Assembly (NCBI GenBank): GCA_944407095.1
Contig: OX097180.1
Location: 372,001-436,000 of the forward strand
Origin: Candidatus Enterousia intestinigallinarum
GTDB lineage: Bacteria > Pseudomonadota > Alphaproteobacteria > Rs-D84
Length of the DNA stretch: 64,000 bases
Direction: 5' to 3'
The notes beneath the pieces were generated by a model. That model saw nothing but the letters and a program-made list of their open reading frames with translations. It had not been told where the DNA came from and ran no database searches. The position numbers were made by a program, and so were the translations under genes. Positions 37,180 through 46,455 of the stretch are shown in pieces; within the stretch, counting starts at the first letter, position 1; every line of letters begins with the position of its first letter.

Positions 37180-37211
37180 TTGTCATTGCTTCGCTATGCT
37201 CGCAATGACAA
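37180..37211. repeat. Minimal palindromic copy of the same repeat family
   Basis: TTGTCATTGC / GCAATGACAA, a perfect 10-bp inverted repeat with a 12-base loop that carries the same end sequence as the 126-bp element. Confidence 0.75.
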
Positions 37212-37241
37212 GTGTTGGTCAAAAACGTAAAAACAAACAAA

Positions 37242-37264
37242 TAAAAATCCCGCCAATGGCGGGA
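37242..37264 (-). terminator. Terminator of the surface-protein operon
   Basis: TCCCGCC / GGCGGGA with an ATT loop and oligo-U on the minus strand, directly after the last surface gene. Confidence 0.75.
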
Positions 37265-37268
37265 AATA

Positions 37269-38894
37269 TTATTCAACCCAAATGGTCGCATATGTTGTTG
37301 CGGTTGCACTGCCCACAGGGATTTGAACATTGCCCTTGGTAACAGTAACCTTTCCATCTGTTTGTGAAACATCTGTCACAACCGCACCAGAACCAGATGT
37401 TGAACTATCTAATGCAGTCAACTGTGCCTTGGTTGCATATGTGGTTGTAATCACATTACCGGACGCATCCTGGGTCGCCTTGGTTGCGTTGGTCGCGGTC
37501 GTGGCAGTTGTTGCACTGTCTGCACGGGTTGCACTGTTCACAGTAACCGCCCCATCAGTACCAACAGTAATATCACCACCAGATTTAACACCACCCAGTG
37601 TATCTGCAGTTGCCGCTTTTAATACATACGCCGACGGTATTGACGGTTTATCGGCCAAATCGTTATACGAACCAGATGTCGCAACAGTTGACAATCCAGA
37701 AACCTTGGACGCCGCAATCGCCGCATTGGCCGCAATATCAGCATTGGTTATTGTACCGTCGGTAATTTCAGCACTGGTAACCGCGCTTTTGGTCGCCAAC
37801 GTCCCCAACCCTGAAACCTTGGTCGACGGAATTGTTGGTATATCTGACGCCGTCAGTGACGCGCCACCCGTAACCAATCCCTTGGCATCGTACGTAATCT
37901 TGGTTGCGGTTCCGGCGGTTATGGCCGCATTTGCGGTAACCTTGCCATTGGCGGCCGTCTGTGCCGCCGCTGCAGCATCCGCCGCGTCATCTGCCGCGGT
38001 TTGCGCCGCCGTTATCTTTGCATTATATCCGTCGTATGTCGTAACTTTGGCCGATGTTATGCCAGAATTCACCGCATTTAATTGTGCGGCCGACAACGTC
38101 GCCTGCTTTCCGGCTAACCCACTGGTCAATTCGTCCTTGGTTGCATATGTTTCAGTTATTTCGTTTCCGTCCGCATCATTTGTTGCATTTGTGGCATTGG
38201 TTGCGTTGGTCGCGGTCGTCGCGTTTGTCGCACGCGCCGCCTGATTTACTGTAACCGCACCATCAGACCCAACGGTTATGTTACCACCAGATTTAACACC
38301 ACCCAAAGTGTCTGCTGTCGCCACCGGCAAAGTATATCCATCGGGCAATTCTTCGGCGGTAATAAACCCGCTGTCGTTTGTTAAATCACTGGTTTTTGTC
38401 GGAACATCAGCAGTATTTGCCTTGCCCGCCAACGCAGTTGTCAAACCAGAAATTTTTGATTGGGCAATCGCCGCACTGGCCGAAATATCAGCGTTGGTTA
38501 TCGTGCCATCTGTAATCATTGCGGACGAAATCGTACCCGTTGTGATATTACCGGACGCATTTGTAATTACGGCCTTATTAGCAGCAGAACTACCCTGTGC
38601 GGTTGAAACCTTGGCATTGGCGGTTTGCTGTGCAGTGGCAGCAGCACTGGCGGCGGCATCGGCCGCATCCGCCGCGTCATCTGCCGCGGTTTGTGCCGCA
38701 GCGGCTGCGGATTGGGCATTTGTTGCGGTTGTACGAACAGTCCCCAATGCGGCGTTCGTCGCATAATCACCGGCAACCTGTCTGGTATCAATCTGCTGAT
38801 CGACATAGCCCTGTGACGCAATATTTGCATATGCGCCCCCTGCCACCATCATAGCTATAAATGAAACTGCGAAAATGCCTTTTGACTTTATCAT
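37269..38894 (-). CDS. Exported repetitive coiled-coil / tail-fibre-like protein 4
   Basis: 541 residues with a signal peptide (MIKSKGIFAVSFIAMMVAGGAYA) followed by the shared IASQGYVDQQ motif. The body is low-complexity, rich in Ala, Thr, Asn and Asp. Heptad-like AAxAAxTA blocks alternate with repeats of TADTLGGVKSGGxITVGxDGAVTV and ITDGTITNADI...AAIAxSK. Repeats of this kind are usual in phage tail fibres. No membrane anchor or YadA barrel is present. It lies 113 bases after the 39008 gene and is probably co-transcribed with the other three. Confidence 0.75.
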   Translation of the reverse strand: MIKSKGIFAVSFIAMMVAGGAYANIASQGYVDQQIDTRQVAGDYATNAALGTVRTTATNAQSAAAAAQTAADDAADAADAAASAAATAQQTANAKVSTAQGSSAANKAVITNASGNITTGTISSAMITDGTITNADISASAAIAQSKISGLTTALAGKANTADVPTKTSDLTNDSGFITAEELPDGYTLPVATADTLGGVKSGGNITVGSDGAVTVNQAARATNATTATNATNATNATNDADGNEITETYATKDELTSGLAGKQATLSAAQLNAVNSGITSAKVTTYDGYNAKITAAQTAADDAADAAAAAQTAANGKVTANAAITAGTATKITYDAKGLVTGGASLTASDIPTIPSTKVSGLGTLATKSAVTSAEITDGTITNADIAANAAIAASKVSGLSTVATSGSYNDLADKPSIPSAYVLKAATADTLGGVKSGGDITVGTDGAVTVNSATRADSATTATTATNATKATQDASGNVITTTYATKAQLTALDSSTSGSGAVVTDVSQTDGKVTVTKGNVQIPVGSATATTYATIWVE

Positions 38895-39007
38895 ATCCGT
38901 ATTCTACCCAAAGTATCTGTTTCGTTCCACTGTTCGTTTATCGCAATCTGTTTTTTTACCTGTGTGCGGTGTTAAATGTGCACCGCACACATATTGTTTC
39001 GCCGTTA

Positions 39008-40441
39008 TTATTCGGCACTGCCACGGGCAATAACTTCCCAAGAATAGTTACCCGCACCGGCAGATACCAGAACACACTTGTTGTCTGGATCCGCACACGC
39101 GGCGGTCGGTGCCGGGATTGCTGCACTGGCGGTTGCCTGCGCTGCTTCAGCAGCTTCCTGGGCGGCATCTGCTGCATCTTGCGCTGCACCAGCCGCTGTA
39201 TTGGCGGTGTTCGCAGTGCCACGTACTTCATTAATAGCGCCGACAACTGTCTTGTTTGTTGTTGCCAAAGAGTTATCTGTTTTATCCTGTTTCAGTGCCA
39301 GATTTTCATCAGTCGCCAAATCTGCAATTTCTGCCTTGGTCGCGTATGTTTTAGTTATTTCGTTTCCGGACGCATCGGCCGTTGCACGTGCGGCTGTACC
39401 GGTTTTATCCAATTTACCGGATTCCAACGCATCAATTGCGGTATGCGCGGCGGCCAAACCGGTTGTTTCATTGTTCACAACCGCTTCTAATGCGTCAACT
39501 TCGCCCTGGGCGGCTGTGGCGGCAGTTTGCGCCTGGCCGGCCTTGGTATCTGCTGCGGACGCTGCACTGGCGGCGGCGGCGGCTTCGGTCGCTACTTCAT
39601 TGATTGCAGCGACAGTATTCGTCTTGGCTTCTGTTGTCAGGTTTGTCAATGTACCAATGTTTGTCAATGCAGTTTGTGCATTTGTGCTGGCGGTGCTTGC
39701 AGTAGTTTCAGTTGCAATATCAGCATACGCCGCGTCAGCCGCTTCTTTGGTCACATAATCTGCCAAATCTGCCGCTTGTAACGCTGTATCAGCTTTGTCC
39801 AAAGATGCGTTGACTGTATCAGACAGTTTTGCTTCTGTAACCGCCTTGTCCGCGATATCCCCCGTTGCAACTGCGCCGTCTGTAATCTGAGCACTGCCAA
39901 CAGCATCCAATGTTGCCAAATCCCCCAGGTCGGCTGTATTGGCCTTGCCCGCCATCTGTGTTTGTAATGTGTCAATTTCACCTTCGGCGGTGGTAACACG
40001 TGTACCTAATGCTTGCAAATCACCACTGCTGGCGATACCTTCGGTTTCGGCCTGGATTGTATCATAAACGGCCTTGGCTGATGGATATTGTGCGTCTGTT
40101 GATTCTGCACTCAATGTTGTTGTCTTGTTTGTTGTTCTTTCAACGTTCGCTATTGCAGCCGGCTGAACAGCAGTATCTGCTTTTGTCCCCTGGGCAGATG
40201 TTGCAAATTCAGACGCATCGTGTGTCACGATATCACCATAACCACCGATTGTATCATTTATTGTGCCAATTTGTGATGTATGACCAGAAACAGTCCCCTG
40301 TAATGATGATACAGTTGCTGCATCTGCCTTGGTTCCAACCTGTTGGTCAACATAGCCCTTGGACGCGATTTCAGCGTGTGCGGCACCGACCGAAACAACG
40401 GCCAATAATGTTGCAAAAATACCTGCTGTCAGTTTTTTCAT
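39008..40441 (-). CDS. Exported coiled-coil surface protein 3
   Basis: 477 residues. Signal peptide MKKLTAGIFATLLAVVSVGA + AHA, then EIASKGYVDQQ, matching genes 2 and 4 of the cluster. Long helical, Ala/Thr/Asp-rich body without aromatic residues. It includes TNKTVVGAINEV and AAAASAASAADTKAGQAQTA, typical of trimeric coiled coils. The C-terminal 35 residues hold a Cys pair (ACADPDNKCVL) and end SWEVIARGSAE, which matches the tail of gene 2. Probably a secreted fibre that is anchored by its ends. Confidence 0.75.
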   Translation of the reverse strand: MKKLTAGIFATLLAVVSVGAAHAEIASKGYVDQQVGTKADAATVSSLQGTVSGHTSQIGTINDTIGGYGDIVTHDASEFATSAQGTKADTAVQPAAIANVERTTNKTTTLSAESTDAQYPSAKAVYDTIQAETEGIASSGDLQALGTRVTTAEGEIDTLQTQMAGKANTADLGDLATLDAVGSAQITDGAVATGDIADKAVTEAKLSDTVNASLDKADTALQAADLADYVTKEAADAAYADIATETTASTASTNAQTALTNIGTLTNLTTEAKTNTVAAINEVATEAAAAASAASAADTKAGQAQTAATAAQGEVDALEAVVNNETTGLAAAHTAIDALESGKLDKTGTAARATADASGNEITKTYATKAEIADLATDENLALKQDKTDNSLATTNKTVVGAINEVRGTANTANTAAGAAQDAADAAQEAAEAAQATASAAIPAPTAACADPDNKCVLVSAGAGNYSWEVIARGSAE

Positions 40442-40497
40442 CTTTTTCTTTCCTTTCTTTCTTTTTTTATTTGTTCTTTTTTAATCCTTTGTTTCGG

Positions 40498-42291
40498 TTA
40501 TTCCGCCGGTTGTGTTACCGCAACCCACGCCAAATCACCACTGGGCGTTACTGTCAATACGCACAGATTTGAATCCGCAACACAGTCCGCATCCGGCGCC
40601 GGTAACTTTGCATCAATAGATGCAACGACATCATTGCTCAGCTTGTCTTCTGTCACGGAATCGTCCGCCAATTTTTCTGTTGTAACAGCACCATTGGCAA
40701 TTTTATCGGTTGTAATTGCATTTGAACCAATGTTATCTGGATTAACGGGAATACCCTCGGTCGATAACTGTTGAATCTGTTGATCCGTCCACGTGGTGAT
40801 TGCGCCAATTGTCGGGAACAGTGTTTCAGACGATTTATTGCCATCATTGATTATTTTGGTCTTATTAGATGTATCTTCTTTGCCCGCCAATCCAGACGTC
40901 AACGCACCCGTTGTTGCATACCCGGCCAAAGCACTTTCATCGGCCTTGGCATCCAACAGACCATCTGTTTCGGTCTTGGTATACGCATCGGTTATGCCAT
41001 AACCAGCCAATGTGGTTGCCTTGTCCGCTTTGCCGTCAACGGTTGTTTCCAACGCATCGACCGCATCCTGGGCGGCACCGGCCGCATCGGCCGCTGCATC
41101 AGCCGCATTTTTGGCATCGGTAACATCTTTGACCAAACCAGATTCAGCATTACCAATTTGCTGGGTAATATTTGTAATCTGTTGGGTTAAACCGCTTTCT
41201 TCGTTATTGATTGTGTCGCCCAAATTCGTCACTGTTTCGTTGATTGTTTCATATTGTTCCGTAACATTGGTGACATTTTGTTCAATTTCTTCCAACGCGG
41301 ACGCATCGGCCTTGCCCGCCAAAGCCGTGGTCAAACCAGTAACCTTATCCTGGCCGATTGTCGCGGCGGATGTAATATTACCGGACGCATCAGTTGTCAC
41401 GATATGATTTTCGTGACCGACACCCATTGCAATGTCCTGCTTGCCAGAAATATCGGCAATTTGTCCCGCCAATGTTCCATCCAATTTATCGGATGTCACG
41501 GCACCATCGGCAATATCATCAGTACCAACCGCACCGTCTGCAATCTGGCCCGACCCAACGGCATCATCTGCAATTTTGTCAGATGTCACCGCATCATCGG
41601 CGATTTTATCGGTGGACACTGCGCCATTTTCCAATTTACTGCCAGAAATAGTTCCATCTTCGATATTACCGGGGTTGACGGGCAATCCAGTATCTGACAA
41701 GTCCGCAATCTTTTTATTAGTCCATTGAACGATTGCGCCCACTGACGGATATGCTGTTGGCGATGTTTGATTACCTTCGTTGATTGCAGCCGCCTTGTTT
41801 GATGAAACTTCATATGTTGTTGCAGCGGTTGCAGAATCCAATTTAGAATCCATTTCTGTATCCAACTGACCAACAGTTGTTTGCAATCCACCGACCGATG
41901 TTTCCAAATCATTTACATCTTTGACCAAACCAGATTCAGCATTACCAACGGTTGCCCCCAATGCCTCTACCGCGCTTTGTGCACCGGTTGCAGTTGATTT
42001 GGCGGTATCAGCCGTTTGTTTCGCTTCGGCCGCGGCAGCGACAGCATCGTCAACCTTGGCCGCCAGACCAGTATCTTCGTTATTGATTGTATCACCCAAC
42101 TGGGTAACCTGTTCAGTCAGGTTTGTAACATTTTCCTTGGTTTCATATGTATTGCTGACCGTTTGCAAGATTGACGTTTCACGATTATCAACGTACTGCT
42201 TGCTAGCAATTTGGGTTGCAGCGTTGGCCGCACCGGCACTGAACAGTATCGCCGCCATAAATCCAGAAAATACAATATTTTGTTTTTTCAT
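40498..42291 (-). CDS. Exported coiled-coil surface protein 2
   Basis: 597 residues. Signal peptide MKKQNIVFSGFMAAILFSAG + AANA, then IASKQYVDNR. The body has repeated TNLGDTINNEESGL and NAESGLVKDV segments and a run of DKIADDAVTSDKIADDAVGS-type ten-residue repeats. The C-terminus has DADCVADSNLCVL and ends LAWVAVTQPAE, the same tail module as gene 3. Located 14 bases after gene 1, so co-transcribed. Confidence 0.75.
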   Translation of the reverse strand: MKKQNIVFSGFMAAILFSAGAANAATQIASKQYVDNRETSILQTVSNTYETKENVTNLTEQVTQLGDTINNEDTGLAAKVDDAVAAAAEAKQTADTAKSTATGAQSAVEALGATVGNAESGLVKDVNDLETSVGGLQTTVGQLDTEMDSKLDSATAATTYEVSSNKAAAINEGNQTSPTAYPSVGAIVQWTNKKIADLSDTGLPVNPGNIEDGTISGSKLENGAVSTDKIADDAVTSDKIADDAVGSGQIADGAVGTDDIADGAVTSDKLDGTLAGQIADISGKQDIAMGVGHENHIVTTDASGNITSAATIGQDKVTGLTTALAGKADASALEEIEQNVTNVTEQYETINETVTNLGDTINNEESGLTQQITNITQQIGNAESGLVKDVTDAKNAADAAADAAGAAQDAVDALETTVDGKADKATTLAGYGITDAYTKTETDGLLDAKADESALAGYATTGALTSGLAGKEDTSNKTKIINDGNKSSETLFPTIGAITTWTDQQIQQLSTEGIPVNPDNIGSNAITTDKIANGAVTTEKLADDSVTEDKLSNDVVASIDAKLPAPDADCVADSNLCVLTVTPSGDLAWVAVTQPAE

Positions 42292-42305
42292 TTTTCAAAA
42301 TCCCC

Positions 42306-45059
42306 TTACATTGCTATTTCATACCAGACCGGATTACCTTCGTCGTCGGTACCCAGTACGCTGTTTTCAGACGCACCCGCCATACTTACAGCATCAGCAG
42401 CCTTGTCCAAAGCCGCCTGAACATCCGATGCCAGCTTTGATTTCGCGATTGCCGCGTCATCCGCAACATCCGCATTTGTAATCTGATCCTTGGTCGCCAA
42501 CGCCCCCAAATCGGCCGTATTTACCTTGCCATCAATTTCAGCATTTAACTCGTCACTCAATTTATCTTCTGTAACGGCATTATCTGCTATTTTTTCTGTG
42601 GTAATCGCACCCGCACCAATATTATCCGGATTCACGGGCAGACCTTCGGTCGATAATTCATTTATGCGGTCATTCGTCCATTGGGTAACAGCACCAACTG
42701 TTGGATACGCCGTCGCAGACGATTGATTTTCCGCCGTAATAGACGCGGCCTTGTTGGACTTGTCTTCCTTGGCATCCAGACCGGCCTTTGCCTCGTTAGC
42801 AGTTGTTTGCGCCGCATCAGCGGTGTTTTTAGCCTCTGTTGCGGTTTGTTGTGCCGCATCAGCCGCCGCCGCCGCATCGGCAACATCCTTGACCAGGCCA
42901 GATTCCGCATCGCCAATTACATTTGTGATATTTGTAACCTGTGATGCCAATCCAGTATCCGGATTAGTGATTTCATCAACCTTTTGCGTGACGTTGGTCA
43001 CATTTTGTTCAATCTGGTTCACAGTTTCAGTTGTCGCATAGTTCGCCAAATCGGAAACATTTGCCTTGGTTTCCAATTCGCCATAAACCGCCGCAGATGA
43101 TGGATATTTTGATTCATCATCAACAACAGTTGAACTCTTGTTCGCAACATTTTCCGGGGTGAATCCCAATGCATCTTGCTTGCCCGCAACCGCAGAAGTC
43201 GCGGCATCAGCTGCTTCTTTGGCTTCAGTTGCAGCGGCAACAGCATCATCAACCTTGGCCGCCAGACCAGTTTCTGCATTATTGATTGTATCGCCCAACT
43301 GCGTTACCGTTTGCGTAACATTGGTGACATATTCTGTTATCTGGTTCACGGTTTCAGTTGTCGCATAATTCGCCAAATCGGACGCATTTGCCTTGGTTTC
43401 CAATTCGCCATAAACCGCCGCAGACGACGGATATTTTGTTTCATCGTCGGTCACGGTCTGGGCCATATTGGCAACATCCTGCTTGCCGTCCAGTTTGCCT
43501 TCCATTTCGGTAATTTTTTCATTCATTTCTTCAAAATTACCGTCGGTCGCCATACCGTCCGTTTTGGATTTCAATTCATTGATTGCGCCCAAAACGGTTT
43601 TATCAGTCGTGGTCAATTCCCCCGACCCCATCGTGGTATTTAATTCAGATATACCCGCCTCGTTCGCGGAAACACGTCCAGTCAAATTATCCAACGCGCT
43701 TTGATCCGCCTTGCCAGCCAATTCATCTGACGTGACGTAATTTTCTAATTCAGACTTGTCGGCCTTGCCCGCCAACGCAGATGTAACCGCCGCACCAGAC
43801 GGATACTGTGTTGCACTGTTTGTCAGCGTTTGTGTCTTATTTGATGTATCTTCCTTGCCAGTCAGGCCACTCAACGCCTGTGCGGCACCTAATGCCGCCT
43901 CGGTCGCAGTGGCGTTCACTTCGTCCATTTCGGAATCCAACGCAGTAACAGATTCCGTGGTGGCATAATTTGCCAATTCTGTTTTATCGGCCTTGGTCGC
44001 CAGTTGTGTATCTACATACGTTTTATCGGCTTTATTGGCCAACGCCTCGTCCATATCACCGGCAACAATATCAGCAACCTTGTCATCAACTTCGGTCTTG
44101 TTATAAACCTCTGCCTTGGTGTAAACATCTGCTGCATTTGCCTTGGCCGCCAAACCACGTTCCAATGCATCAGTCTTGGCATACTCGGCCAATTCTGCCT
44201 TGGTCGCATAAACATCCGCCAGCGCGGCAATCGCATTACCAATCGCCTGATTCATTTGTTCAGTTGTTGAATAAGCGTCCAGATTGGCCGCGTCACCCGG
44301 ATCACCCTTTTCACCTTTTTCACCCTGGGGACCGGTAATATCCGCCTTGGCAATCAGTTCACGCCAGTCACCATTTCCTTCACCAACATAGCGCCACAAC
44401 AAATGTGTATCATTGGAACCCAATTCAACTTCACGCCCATCTTTGCCCGCGACAGTTTCCAACGCACCCTGCAACGCATCAACATCAACAAAGATCTCGT
44501 TCGTCGCATCATCTATAATGATATAACCATCATCGCCAGGAATTAAAGCATCCTGTTTATCCAACAACTGGTCATTTATATTATCGTCAGCATTACGCAA
44601 ATCTTCGACATCACGCTGCAACTGATCAACCTGTTGACGCAGCCCCGCCGCAACATCCGGATCCAATCCACCATCACCACCGGACGAAGAACCACCAGAC
44701 GAAGATCCCGGCGTTTGCGGACGCAGTGAACTGCCACCACTAATAGATGTAGCACCACCTAAATAATGTCCGATTGATAAACGCGGTGTTGTCGCAACAC
44801 GGCCATTTGTTGTTGTACCGGCTTCAATAGTCGTGCTTGAACCCGAAACGCCAGATCCCGGATTTACACGCACAGACCCACCACGAACAGAAGTTGCAGA
44901 AGTTGCCGAACTGGTATTGGCCGCCGCCGCGTCAGATGCACTGGCATACGTTCCACTGCCACCAAACGAACGAACCGACGATGCACCGTATGCACCAGAT
45001 ACCGCCGTACACAAGACGCAAATAATTGTCAGTGTTGAAATTTTCAGATCGTTTTTCAT
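42306..45059 (-). CDS. Exported coiled-coil surface protein 1, with collagen-like segment
   Basis: 917 residues from ATG 45059 (a TTG codon lies directly before it). Signal peptide ends near GAYGA. A Ser/Gly/Thr-rich head follows, then a short collagen-like run GPQGEKGEKGDPGDA near residue 245. About 600 residues of repeated coiled-coil blocks come next, among them ADKSELENYVTSDEL-like and TVTDDETKYPSSAAVYGELE repeats. It ends GNPVWYEIAM. It is the first gene of the four-gene cluster. A long external fibre is likely. Confidence 0.75.
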   Translation of the reverse strand: MKNDLKISTLTIICVLCTAVSGAYGASSVRSFGGSGTYASASDAAAANTSSATSATSVRGGSVRVNPGSGVSGSSTTIEAGTTTNGRVATTPRLSIGHYLGGATSISGGSSLRPQTPGSSSGGSSSGGDGGLDPDVAAGLRQQVDQLQRDVEDLRNADDNINDQLLDKQDALIPGDDGYIIIDDATNEIFVDVDALQGALETVAGKDGREVELGSNDTHLLWRYVGEGNGDWRELIAKADITGPQGEKGEKGDPGDAANLDAYSTTEQMNQAIGNAIAALADVYATKAELAEYAKTDALERGLAAKANAADVYTKAEVYNKTEVDDKVADIVAGDMDEALANKADKTYVDTQLATKADKTELANYATTESVTALDSEMDEVNATATEAALGAAQALSGLTGKEDTSNKTQTLTNSATQYPSGAAVTSALAGKADKSELENYVTSDELAGKADQSALDNLTGRVSANEAGISELNTTMGSGELTTTDKTVLGAINELKSKTDGMATDGNFEEMNEKITEMEGKLDGKQDVANMAQTVTDDETKYPSSAAVYGELETKANASDLANYATTETVNQITEYVTNVTQTVTQLGDTINNAETGLAAKVDDAVAAATEAKEAADAATSAVAGKQDALGFTPENVANKSSTVVDDESKYPSSAAVYGELETKANVSDLANYATTETVNQIEQNVTNVTQKVDEITNPDTGLASQVTNITNVIGDAESGLVKDVADAAAAADAAQQTATEAKNTADAAQTTANEAKAGLDAKEDKSNKAASITAENQSSATAYPTVGAVTQWTNDRINELSTEGLPVNPDNIGAGAITTEKIADNAVTEDKLSDELNAEIDGKVNTADLGALATKDQITNADVADDAAIAKSKLASDVQAALDKAADAVSMAGASENSVLGTDDEGNPVWYEIAM

Positions 45060-45079
45060 CAATTCTCTCTACCTAAACA

Positions 45080-45109
45080 ATAATACCATAATTTAGCGAA
45101 TCGGGTCAA
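45080..45109 (-). promoter_or_regulatory. Predicted promoter of the surface-protein operon
   Basis: TTGACC (45104-45109), an 18-base spacer and TATTAT (45080-45085) on the minus strand. The transcript begins near TAGGTAGAGAGAAT, which is also found in the leader of the barrel gene at 23678. Confidence 0.65.
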
Positions 45110-45121
45110 CAGTATTTTGTG

Positions 45122-45838
45122 TTAAAATTCATATCTGATACCAATCGAAATTGAGTTATCCAATATGAAATCTATATCATTTTGGAACCAATGAGGCACA
45201 TCATTATTATCAGCAAAATCTATACGCTGATCCACACCTGTCATACCGGCCAAACGATATCGAATATCCAGCACCAGATTATAGTCCAGTTCATACGAAT
45301 ACCCCAGCATTACACCAGCCATCGGCGCAACACCGTATTCAGTACGATCAGAACCATCGGCCCAAACCATATCTATTGTCGTTATTGGCATCGCAACACC
45401 AACACCAGCCCCCAGATACAAACCGTTTGTAAAATCATAATATCCGTTCAGCATTACATACGGAATCTGCATAGTAAATTCTGCGGCCGCGTCTTTATCT
45501 TCGAAATAGCCCAGATATCCGGCCTCCAGTTCTGCGCGCCAGAAATACGCAAAACGCTTTCCACCAAATATACTGCCACCAAATGCGGGCTCAAACGAAT
45601 ACTTATCACTATTAAACGCCTCGTTCGCAGCCAAATCACTGTCCACACTGTACTTGTTTTCCCAGTTCCAGAATCCCAATTCGGCACGTCCACCAATATA
45701 CCAACCGGTTTTCGCCTTGTCCGTGTAATCATATGTGACGACATAGCCACCATTTGAATCACGTGTCAGATAGCTGGGTGCCGCCAATGCCGGCCCAGTC
45801 AATCCAATTAAAACAGCCAAAGAAACTAATCTTTTCAT
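45122..45838 (-). CDS. OmpA/Omp31-like outer-membrane beta-barrel protein
   Basis: 238 residues with a signal peptide (MKRLVSLAVLIGLTGPALA). Eight-strand pattern typical of opacity-type proteins: GWYIGGRAELGFWNWENKY, FGGSIFGGKRFAYFWRAELE, YVMLNGYYDF, LYLGAGVGVAMP, YGVAPMAGVMLGYSYEL, LVLDIRYRLAGM. It ends in SISIGIRYEF with a terminal Phe. Large acidic loops. It lies just upstream of the fibre operon on the same strand and is divergent from pal. Confidence 0.85.
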   Translation of the reverse strand: MKRLVSLAVLIGLTGPALAAPSYLTRDSNGGYVVTYDYTDKAKTGWYIGGRAELGFWNWENKYSVDSDLAANEAFNSDKYSFEPAFGGSIFGGKRFAYFWRAELEAGYLGYFEDKDAAAEFTMQIPYVMLNGYYDFTNGLYLGAGVGVAMPITTIDMVWADGSDRTEYGVAPMAGVMLGYSYELDYNLVLDIRYRLAGMTGVDQRIDFADNNDVPHWFQNDIDFILDNSISIGIRYEF

Positions 45839-45911
45839 ATTTTCCTTCCTTTTATTTCATTGACAAGTATATCACAAATCACCCCCGTTCTAAAAGCATA
45901 AAAAACACATA

Positions 45912-45941
45912 TTGACAACTTTTTATAAAATCTGCTAAATT
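45912..45941 (+). promoter_or_regulatory. Predicted pal promoter
   Basis: TTGACA (45912-45917), an 18-base spacer and TAAATT (45936-45941). Confidence 0.6.
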
Positions 45942-45974
45942 TAATGTGTAAAAAATTAAATATAGGGGAAAGGT

Positions 45975-46376
45975 ATGAAAAAAATTCTGTTATGTATGAT
46001 GGTTATTGGTTTGGCTGCGTGTGGTGGCCCCAGCAACATCAACGATGACAAGGTTTTCTTTGCTTTTGATTCCGCGGAAATTTCCGATGAATCACGTGCC
46101 AATCTGGAAGAACAATCATTATATATGAAGCAAAATCCAGATATCTCCGTTGTGTTAGAGGGTCATTGTGACGAACGCGGTTCCACGGAATACAACCTGG
46201 CATTGGGCGCGTTACGTGCCGGCAACGCCGCACACGTTATGATTGCGGACGGCATTGAACCAGAAAGAATCAAAACCATTTCTTATGGCAAGGAACGCCC
46301 ACAATACTATGGCACCGGCGAAGAAGTGTGGGCTTTGAACCGTAACTCTACAACCAAGATTGTTGAAGCCGAATAA
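45975..46376 (+). CDS. pal: Peptidoglycan-associated lipoprotein Pal
   Basis: 133 residues. Lipobox IGLAAC gives an N-acylated Cys near residue 16. The OmpA-like domain has VFFAFDSAEISDESRANLEE, LEGHCDERGSTEYNLALGALRA and EEVWALNRNSTTKI. It binds peptidoglycan in the Tol-Pal envelope system. The partner tolB is in this window (50537) but on the other strand and not adjacent, unlike the usual tolB-pal operon. Short linker between lipid Cys and domain. Confidence 0.93.
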   Translation: MKKILLCMMVIGLAACGGPSNINDDKVFFAFDSAEISDESRANLEEQSLYMKQNPDISVVLEGHCDERGSTEYNLALGALRAGNAAHVMIADGIEPERIKTISYGKERPQYYGTGEEVWALNRNSTTKIVEAE

Positions 46377-46383
46377 TACAAAT

Positions 46384-46408
46384 AAATGCGCCGTTGGCGC
46401 ATTTTTAT
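46384..46408 (+). terminator. Intrinsic terminator after pal
   Basis: AAATGCGCC / GGCGCATTT stem with GTT loop and T-run. Confidence 0.8.
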
Positions 46409-46455
46409 TTTATGCGTACTTGACCATATAATCTTTTTTTACTACTATTTTTTGT

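Noticed and set aside
37330-38244. A hydrophobic 304-codon frame opposite a surface-protein gene
   Set aside because: Val/Ala-rich because it mirrors Ala/Thr repeats of the real gene. No start signal and no family.
37269-45059. YadA-type trimeric autotransporters
   Set aside because: None of the four proteins has the C-terminal four-strand barrel. Two end in Cys-pair tails instead.
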